Assembly (NCBI GenBank): GCA_022360595.1
Contig: JAKSCN010000540.1
Span: 1 to 12,603 of the forward strand
Source of the DNA: Chromatiales bacterium
GTDB taxonomy: Bacteria > Pseudomonadota > Gammaproteobacteria > Chromatiales > Chromatiaceae
Direction of reading: 5' to 3'
DNA length: 12,603 nucleotides
The translations under genes were made by a program, and so were the position numbers. The notes beneath the pieces are model-generated. The model was not told the DNA's origin. It searched no databases and saw nothing but the letters and a program-made list of their open reading frames with translations. Shown one piece after another: positions 7,753 through 12,603 of this stretch. The stretch's first letter is position 1. Each line of letters opens with the position of its first letter.

Positions 7753-8751
7753 CTATCGGGCACGTGCCGCCGCCACAGGTTTCTGTCTACCGTTGATAAG
7801 ATTGGAGAACTTCCTAGCCACATCCTGGAACTGCTCTGATAGGTAGAGCAGTTGCCAACCAGGCGCCGCAGGACACTTCAAGGGATAGCCTAAGGCCTTC
7901 AGTTGCTCTCCCGCGACTACCTCAACCAGTCTCAGTTGCCGGGGCGTATATTCTTGTTCCCATTGGGTTGCCCGCGTCGGATCAATAACAGTCGTACTCT
8001 TCTTCATCCAGGGTTGCCTGTAGTAATCCCGGCTCTGGTCGCCATCTGCCTGTTGGGGCTCGATCATCGCTTCCTCATACGCTTCACCCAAAAACGCACA
8101 TGTATCGTGAACCACCTGTTTCGGGTCCTCGAGCAGCTCCTCGTAACGCAATACATGAAGCGTGGAGTCATCCAGCTCATTGATCAGAGATAACATGACG
8201 GAGGCGTCATTCGCCCAGTGCCGTGCACAACCCAGTAAGTTTCTTCGCCAGTTCGGGTGTTTCAACCGGCTTAATAGAGAGGCACGCCCATCACGTACCA
8301 CCAGGATGAAGCGTGCATCGGGAAAATATTGACGGATATATCGGACATAGCGAAGATTGTTCGGCGTCTTCTCACCCCAGCGCGGCTTTTCAGCCCTGCC
8401 ACTGAGGAATGTCATCAGGTTGAACAGTATGTCGCGATAGGAGCGGGCTCCTTCAAGCAGAATCTCTTCCTCCCTTCCGGGGGGAATGTCAAGAAAACAA
8501 AAAGCACGCTCTCTACGATACAGTTGAACCACGCGATTTAACTCGATCTCCGGCTCTTCCTCACTTCCCAGAACCCCCAAGCGGTCAAGAAAGGTGAAAT
8601 AGAACGTCTCGGCAGGCATAAAGAGTCTTGTGTGGCGATTCAGAATGCGCTCCACCAGCGTCGTACCCGAACGGACGGAACCAATGACGAAAAAAGGCGC
8701 ACAAGTACTGTCCGCGTCGGTCTGTGCTTGCTTCCCAGTGATTCTCGTCAT
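7753..8751 (-). CDS. Sulfotransferase family protein (GSVRSGTT type)
   Basis: Predicted PAPS-dependent sulfotransferase, 332 aa, moving a sulfuryl group to an unknown acceptor. The 5'-phosphosulfate loop is at 22-33 (VIGSVRSGTTLV). PAETFYF follows at 46-52, WGEKTP at 125-130, and the 3'-phosphate strand and helix at 148-161 (FILVVRDGRAS to Ser161). ARHW (176-179) and RYEELLEDP (202-210) are also typical of bacterial members, and the length is normal. The protein has no signal peptide or membrane segment, so it should act in the cytosol. ATG 8751 is chosen because GAGGAG lies 9 bases upstream; ATG 8757 has only 3 bases of spacing and TTG 8787 lies upstream of that site. It follows the glycosyltransferase gene by 46 bases and probably shares its transcript. 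A glycan or lipid-linked sugar acceptor is inferred from that neighbour; the sequence does not show the acceptor. Confidence 0.88.
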   Translation of the reverse strand: MTRITGKQAQTDADSTCAPFFVIGSVRSGTTLVERILNRHTRLFMPAETFYFTFLDRLGVLGSEEEPEIELNRVVQLYRRERAFCFLDIPPGREEEILLEGARSYRDILFNLMTFLSGRAEKPRWGEKTPNNLRYVRYIRQYFPDARFILVVRDGRASLLSRLKHPNWRRNLLGCARHWANDASVMLSLINELDDSTLHVLRYEELLEDPKQVVHDTCAFLGEAYEEAMIEPQQADGDQSRDYYRQPWMKKSTTVIDPTRATQWEQEYTPRQLRLVEVVAGEQLKALGYPLKCPAAPGWQLLYLSEQFQDVARKFSNLINGRQKPVAAARAR

Positions 8752-8760
8752 TATCATAAT

Positions 8761-8766
8761 CTCCTC
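8761..8766 (-). promoter_or_regulatory. Ribosome binding site deciding the ATG at 8751
   Basis: GAGGAG on the minus strand is 9 bases from ATG 8751 and 3 bases from ATG 8757, favouring the former. It lies in the 46-base gap after the glycosyltransferase stop. Confidence 0.65.
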
Positions 8767-8797
8767 ATCCAGTCGCAGCCCGGTCAAGCGAGCCGCT

Positions 8798-9961
8798 TTA
8801 TACCCGTACCTGAGTCAGTGCCATACCCAATGCCTGTGAATAGCTGACTTTGGGTTGCAGCAGTTCTCTGCCCGATTGCTTGGCCCCATTGGCGAGCGTG
8901 CGGTAGAGCGCCTCATCCACTAACGCATTGCGGATCGTCTCTTCGAGCTCATCGATTGAATCGGGCCGATACAGGAGACCGTTAACACCGTCCCTGACCA
9001 AGTAGGGAAAGGGGCCAAAGCCTGGGGCGACAACGGGGATCCCCAACGCCAGGGCCTCCATAACCACCATGCAACGCCCTTCAGGAAATCTGCTCTGTGT
9101 CGGCGTTGCGACCAACTGGCTCTGTTTCATCACACGACCGAGCTGCATGTGCGATACCCTGCCGAGAAAATCGACACGCTCCGCCAATCCCCGGCGCACA
9201 GTCTCCTCGCGCAAGGCCTCCAGGTCATTGCCGGTGCCTACGTATGTCAGGCATAACCCGGGAAGGTCGGGAAAAAGTCTGGCGCAAGCTTCAAGCAGAT
9301 CAAAGATGCCTTTCTGTCGAACCATACGTCCCACATACAGAACCATCTGTCGACCACCAGTGTTTATTACTGGTATGTCGTAACCGGCGCTCTCCGTCTG
9401 TTTCACCAGCGTGGCGTTACCGGAATCGAACTCAAAGGTCCTGTTGTGGGGCACTCCGATACCGGCCAGCCGATCCCGAAGATAAGGCCCGTGGCAAACC
9501 ACGGCATCGGTCCGGCGTACAATCCAGTTATCGATGGCAGTGGCGATACGCCCTATTGGTGTTTTCTCGACCAGCCAATTATGTCGGGAGTGAACAAGAG
9601 GCACCCTGAGAATGCGCGAGGCAAGATAACTGCTCCATAAGGTGACGCCACACTTACCGCAAATAATCCAGTCGGGCTTGAAACCCAGAATTTCGGTGAA
9701 CACCCTCAGTGCATTTCTGAAGGCGCCGAACCGGCGTCTGGCCGCCAGCGTAACAGCGCGCGTACGAGGAAATTTAGCAGCACGGTTGCTTGAGACAATT
9801 GTCGCGATACCCAACAGAAGGAACCTGTCATCAGGCATAGCCCTTAGCAGGTCACCCAGGAACGCATCCGGACCGCCATCGTCGGCGGAGACCGCGTCTA
9901 TTGATGACAACCGATCCAGGGATGCGACCACATCACCACTCTTCACATAGGCGACACGCAT
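8798..9961 (-). CDS. Glycosyltransferase, GT4 type (GT-B fold)
   Basis: Predicted retaining glycosyltransferase of 387 aa that would add a sugar from a nucleotide donor to a growing glycan; donor and acceptor are unknown. The N-terminal Rossmann half opens with MRVAYVKSG and carries a Gly-rich DDGGPDAF loop near 27-34. The C-terminal half has the GT4 donor-site signature: VGRMVRQKG at 210-218 (Arg212 and Lys217), then the E-x7-E motif with Glu294 and Glu302 (PEGRCMVVMEAL), followed by GIPVVAP and the VRDGVNGLL loop at 322-330. Length is normal and there is no signal peptide. The ATG follows GGAGGAGGG by 7 bases. That site lies inside the last codons of the upstream sulfotransferase gene, whose stop is 2 bases before this start, so translational coupling is likely. 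Lying between two sulfotransferase genes, it probably builds the glycan they modify (inference). Confidence 0.92.
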   Translation of the reverse strand: MRVAYVKSGDVVASLDRLSSIDAVSADDGGPDAFLGDLLRAMPDDRFLLLGIATIVSSNRAAKFPRTRAVTLAARRRFGAFRNALRVFTEILGFKPDWIICGKCGVTLWSSYLASRILRVPLVHSRHNWLVEKTPIGRIATAIDNWIVRRTDAVVCHGPYLRDRLAGIGVPHNRTFEFDSGNATLVKQTESAGYDIPVINTGGRQMVLYVGRMVRQKGIFDLLEACARLFPDLPGLCLTYVGTGNDLEALREETVRRGLAERVDFLGRVSHMQLGRVMKQSQLVATPTQSRFPEGRCMVVMEALALGIPVVAPGFGPFPYLVRDGVNGLLYRPDSIDELEETIRNALVDEALYRTLANGAKQSGRELLQPKVSYSQALGMALTQVRV

Positions 9962-9963
9962 GT

Positions 9964-10905
9964 TTAAGCCCTCCTCCGTAAGCCTTGCGTCATTACAAAT
10001 GGCGTATATCCAAAAAAATCGAGCATCTCTTCGGCGTGATCTCTGATAATCGAGATATCGGTATTCGACAATCTCTCAATCGTCTCGGGATTGCAGTTAC
10101 GCACCGGACCGAACACTGTGGTCATCGCTTCCCTCACCTCGGCCTCCCCCTTGCCTCTCAATCCCTTTAACACAGCGTTATCGATACCAATGAATTCACA
10201 AATCCTCAGCATCGTGGCAGCAGGCTGCTCAGCAAGCTCTTCGTAGCGGACCTCAAGATAGTTATCGAGGCCACCGGCGGTGTTCAGCATCAGTCGGTTC
10301 ACAGCACTCCAGTGCCGCGCCCCCGAATCGAGGGGCTGCTTCGCTTTGCGCCGGATGCCCTCACTCACTGCGTAACCATTTCGAACCAGCCCAATAAAGC
10401 AGGCATTCGGAAATACCCTTTGTAACCACTCGGCACGGGCGGCATTCGCCGGCGTCTTCTCCACAATCACCGGACGTATGGGGCGCGGAAGGTTGATCAT
10501 CCAGTCGTGCACCAGGCGAGGCGCCTTGCACAACGGATCTGTGCCGTTCAACTGAAGCTCTTCAAGGTACTCACTCCACACCCGTGCGTAACCACGCTTG
10601 CGATCCCGTTTCATCGCGCGGGTAAAAAGCTGACCTTCGGCGGGAAAGGTGGAGACGCTGCCAGTCCACTCCAACAACCTCTGCAGCAGGCTGGTGCCCG
10701 AGTTGTTGCAACCGATGATGAACACCCAGCGGTGGGAACCCGCCAGCACCTGCCAGTAGGATTCGAAGAAACGGCGTCCGCCCAGGATATGCCAGCTAAT
10801 CTCATTGCGAAGATCACCGGCGCCCACTCGCCACCGCCTGCGCAGCCGCACCATGCGTCTGCCCCAATCGTTTGACAAGGTCTCCTGCAACGGGATGGAT
10901 CTCAT
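9964..10905 (-). CDS. Sulfotransferase family protein with an altered GCNNSGTS loop
   Basis: Predicted PAPS-dependent sulfotransferase, 313 aa. About 60 residues rich in Arg and Trp precede the 5'-phosphosulfate loop at 61-74 (VFIIGCNNSGTSLL). The position usually held by Arg or Lys in this loop is Asn68 here. CKAPRLVHDW (126-135), VEKTPANA (148-155) and FIGLVRNGYAVS (170-181) follow, the last being the 3'-phosphate site with Arg175 and Ser181. ARHW and RYEEL later in the chain match other bacterial members. No signal peptide is seen. The ATG has GAGGG 7 bases upstream. It is the first gene of a compact run with the glycosyltransferase (2-base gap) and a second sulfotransferase, preceded by about 490 bases with no clear gene, so a promoter probably lies there. 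The family call is firm; the acceptor is unknown, and whether the Asn changes activity cannot be told from sequence. Confidence 0.85.
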   Translation of the reverse strand: MRSIPLQETLSNDWGRRMVRLRRRWRVGAGDLRNEISWHILGGRRFFESYWQVLAGSHRWVFIIGCNNSGTSLLQRLLEWTGSVSTFPAEGQLFTRAMKRDRKRGYARVWSEYLEELQLNGTDPLCKAPRLVHDWMINLPRPIRPVIVEKTPANAARAEWLQRVFPNACFIGLVRNGYAVSEGIRRKAKQPLDSGARHWSAVNRLMLNTAGGLDNYLEVRYEELAEQPAATMLRICEFIGIDNAVLKGLRGKGEAEVREAMTTVFGPVRNCNPETIERLSNTDISIIRDHAEEMLDFFGYTPFVMTQGLRRRA

Positions 10906-10912
10906 AACCGCG

Positions 10913-10917
10913 CCCTC
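10913..10917 (-). promoter_or_regulatory. Ribosome binding site of the 313-aa sulfotransferase
   Basis: GAGGG on the minus strand is 7 bases before the ATG at 10905. It supports that start, which also keeps the basic N-terminal extension. Confidence 0.6.
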
Positions 10918-11349
10918 ACATGCGCCTAATACAAGCGGCCCAAGCAGTGACTTGAGTCAGTAACACTAACCAGTAGTTGGCTCGATGCAACCGGTATGCC
11001 AGCTTCTCCAATGAAGGACACGAAGCCCTTTTGTAACCCCGCATACACGCTTTTAGGACGGTAACCCAACACATCGCATGGGTATTTTCTCCGCCGGGGT
11101 ATTCGAAGTGCGTAATGCTGTAAAGCCTGCTGTACAAATGGCGCTATGTTTTACCCGGGTACATATCTTTACTGAACCAACACCGGTCAGGACAAACCGC
11201 GCCTCCAACACGGCATGAATACCTCCGCATTTCTCAGCTTTGAAGTACATGCGTCATTCAGCACATAGGAATGCGTTTTATTGGTCGAACTGAATGTCAG
11301 GCCAGAGTTGATTCCGATCGGTAAGATCTGTTGGAGTGATCAAGGAGGG

Positions 11350-11382
11350 ATACCCACCATTATGGCGAGTCATGGTGGGTAT
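11350..11382. repeat. Perfect 11-bp inverted repeat with an 11-base loop after a sulfotransferase stop
   Basis: The arms atacccaccat (11350-11360) and atggtgggtat (11372-11382) pair perfectly around tatggcgagtc. The right arm begins 15 bases past the stop of the 11398-12279 gene, where a transcript end would be expected. On the minus strand the next bases are CCCTCCTTG, so there is no U-tract and a classical intrinsic terminator is unlikely. It could be an RNA 3'-end stabiliser, part of a Rho-dependent end, or a protein-binding palindrome. Confidence 0.6.
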
Positions 11383-11397
11383 AATAATTTCCGCAGA

Positions 11398-12279
11398 TCA
11401 ATTATAGCCGTATCGTTGCCGGAAACGCCGGGTCAACCCCTCGACCACAGCCCGGTTACGTAAGGGAAGATTCTCTTTCCATCGCTCATCAACACGCAAC
11501 TCCAACCTTCCCAATTTGAAACGCACACCACTGCCTGCGATGCTGTGGGTCTTGTCCAGCATCGCGCTATTGCCATCAATCCATTTCAGGGGTGTCGGTT
11601 CGTTCTCTACCAGCCGGGTGATTTCACTCAATGTCCGTTGCGGATCACTGACCAGATCCTCATAACGGATACGCAAATACTGCGACCCCACCCGACGCGC
11701 GGCCCATTCAGTCATTCGATTTACAATCATCCAACGCAGGCTGTTCCATCCTGTGCTCCGTGCCGCGAATTTGTCCGCGCCTTCACTCTTCAAGCGATAC
11801 ATCGAACCTTCACAAGCGCGTACATCACGCACCAGATGCACCGTGTACACATCAATGTCGGGACACAGATTGAGCACTGCTCCATAAAAGGCCGATTTCG
11901 AACTGTCTACAATAACCCGGCCCTGTCCTATGTCGATAATCGCCTTATGAACCTCGTATAACTGGGAGAAATAGCGGCGTAGAAACCGCCCTGCTCCGGG
12001 GATTGCCAGCAACGGCAGGTAGCGCGTCTTAAGTCGTTTCCAATGGACCTGGTCCAACTTTTTGCTACCGCCGATCTTCATCAGCACTTGGGACCAGAAC
12101 TGACAGGCACCGACTAATTCACCACAACCACATCGCTCGTTGCGCTCATGCTGAATGGTAACGTTGATCAACTCTCCCACATCCAGATAGCCTTCAACTT
12201 GCCCCAACAGCTTACCCAGCAAAGTACTCCCACTCTTGCCGGTGCCTGCGATATAGATCACTTTAATCTTGGCTGCCAT
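11398..12279 (-). CDS. Sulfotransferase family protein (GTGKSGST type, Cys-rich insert)
   Basis: Predicted PAPS-dependent sulfotransferase, 293 aa from this start. The phosphosulfate loop is at 8-21 (IYIAGTGKSGSTLL), with Lys15 in the place of the usual Arg. DVGEL follows at 33-37, then a Cys cluster CGCGELVGAC ending in FW (50-62), as I recall from other bacterial sulfotransferases. VDSSKSAFYG at 124-133 and VHLVRDVRAC at 147-156 give the acceptor-side Lys and the 3'-phosphate Arg151. RIRYEDLVSDP lies later. No signal peptide is seen. Start choice is uncertain: ATG 12279 has GGAG only 2 bases upstream, while an in-frame TTG at 12291 has AAGGA 9 bases upstream and would add four residues (MGGE). 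The upstream partial gene ends about 50 bases away, so they may be cotranscribed. This enzyme is clearly a different subtype from the other two sulfotransferases here. Confidence 0.87.
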   Translation of the reverse strand: MAAKIKVIYIAGTGKSGSTLLGKLLGQVEGYLDVGELINVTIQHERNERCGCGELVGACQFWSQVLMKIGGSKKLDQVHWKRLKTRYLPLLAIPGAGRFLRRYFSQLYEVHKAIIDIGQGRVIVDSSKSAFYGAVLNLCPDIDVYTVHLVRDVRACEGSMYRLKSEGADKFAARSTGWNSLRWMIVNRMTEWAARRVGSQYLRIRYEDLVSDPQRTLSEITRLVENEPTPLKWIDGNSAMLDKTHSIAGSGVRFKLGRLELRVDERWKENLPLRNRAVVEGLTRRFRQRYGYN

Positions 12280-12330
12280 TTCTCCACCCAATTGAAATAG
12301 TCCTTAAAGAAGCGAGCGCACTAGAAACAT

Positions 12331-12603
12331 TTAATGCACCGGTTCGGGCCGACCCCGACGCAGTATGGATACGGGGAATAGTCCTTCAACTTTGGTGTTA
12401 CCCGATTTATCCCGCATCACAACCGTATCGAACCCACCTCCCGGGCGTACCGGCATCACATTGGCGAAGATCACATCTTCACTGTCCATCAGTTTCAATA
12501 CCGCGTTGTCCTTCGGGCGGGCATTGCCGGAGTAGCCAAAGAGCGAGATATTTCGGGATTTCCGCACTTGTAAAACAGCCGCTGAACCGCCCAACTTACC
12601 CAG
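12331..12603 (-). CDS. C-terminal fragment of an unrecognised protein, possibly a right-handed beta-helix
   Basis: The reading frame is open to the window edge, so only the last 90 residues and the TAA stop are seen; the true start lies outside. The TTG at 12594 is unlikely to be the start, since codons upstream remain in frame and no binding site is visible. The fragment has short beta-strand-like runs separated by turns (SRNISLFGYSGNA, DSEDVIFANVM, FDTVVMRD), which recall the C-terminal rungs of beta-helix or pectate-lyase-like proteins. That is only an impression. If right, it would suit a glycan locus as a polysaccharide lyase, hydrolase or epimerase. No catalytic residues can be assigned from this piece. 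Confidence 0.6.
   Translation of the reverse strand: MGKLGGSAAVLQVRKSRNISLFGYSGNARPKDNAVLKLMDSEDVIFANVMPVRPGGGFDTVVMRDKSGNTKVEGLFPVSILRRGRPEPVH

Larger units (their letters stand above)
10906..11397. other. Intergenic stretch of about 490 bases without a convincing gene
   Basis: Only short frames without good starts are present. A 73-codon minus-strand frame (11137-10916) begins at TTG with no ribosome binding site and ends overlapping the next gene's binding site; a 65-codon frame (11250-11053) overlaps it. Neither resembles a family I know. The stretch holds a perfect hairpin at 11350-11382, and it should contain the promoter of the downstream three-gene run, but I find no clear -35/-10 pair. 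It could also be remnant coding DNA. Confidence 0.6.

Noticed and set aside
10916..11137. Possible 73-codon minus-strand gene before the 313-aa sulfotransferase
   Set aside because: It starts with TTG and has no ribosome binding site. Its composition is odd (Cys- and Trp-rich) and no family resemblance is seen, so it is kept only as a possible remnant in the intergenic entry.
11343..11463. Plus-strand small frame with AAGGAGGG and ATG at 11362
   Set aside because: The spacing is 11 bases, the ATG is inside the hairpin loop, and the 33-codon frame mostly overlaps the 3' end of a firm minus-strand gene. The purine run is more likely chance.

Overview
All the genes I can support in this window lie on the minus strand, so transcription runs from the high-coordinate end toward base 1. 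GC content looks moderate to slightly high. The Shine-Dalgarno sites are good, the signal peptides look bacterial, and there are several PAPS-type sulfotransferases, an ASPIC/UnbV domain and Calx-beta domains. This suggests a Gram-negative bacterium. A gammaproteobacterium is plausible, but that is an impression from protein style and not a proven placement. I see no tRNA, rRNA, CRISPR array, insertion sequence or integrase.

In transcription order: (1) the C-terminal end of a gene entering at the window edge (12603-12331), possibly a beta-helix protein; (2) a sulfotransferase with a GTGKSGST loop (12279-11398); (3) about 490 bases without a convincing gene, holding a perfect 11-bp hairpin just after the sulfotransferase stop; (4) a tight three-gene run of sulfotransferase (10905-9964), GT4-type glycosyltransferase (9961-8798) and sulfotransferase (8751-7753), with the first pair only 2 bases apart; (5) two very large secreted paralogues, 1394 aa (7543-3359) and 1034 aa (3173-69), separated by a leader with a nested hairpin ending in a run of eight T.

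Three sulfotransferases of different subtype around a glycosyltransferase suggest that this locus makes and sulfates an extracellular glycan or glycolipid. No sulfate-activation genes (ATP sulfurylase, APS kinase) are in view, so PAPS would have to come from elsewhere in the genome.

The most unusual content is in the two giant secreted proteins. Each has a signal peptide, an FG-GAP/VCBS-like region with seven Asp-rich calcium-type loops, an ASPIC/UnbV domain, and a C-terminal array alternating a Calx-beta domain with a four-cysteine module that I cannot name. The five copies of that module are all exactly 129 residues from first to last cysteine, and every internal Calx-beta spacer is exactly 113 residues, giving a 242-residue period across both genes. 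A cysteine-free stretch inserted in the FG-GAP region resembles the module with its two halves swapped. A link between these proteins and the sulfated glycan is inferred only from adjacency and shared strand.
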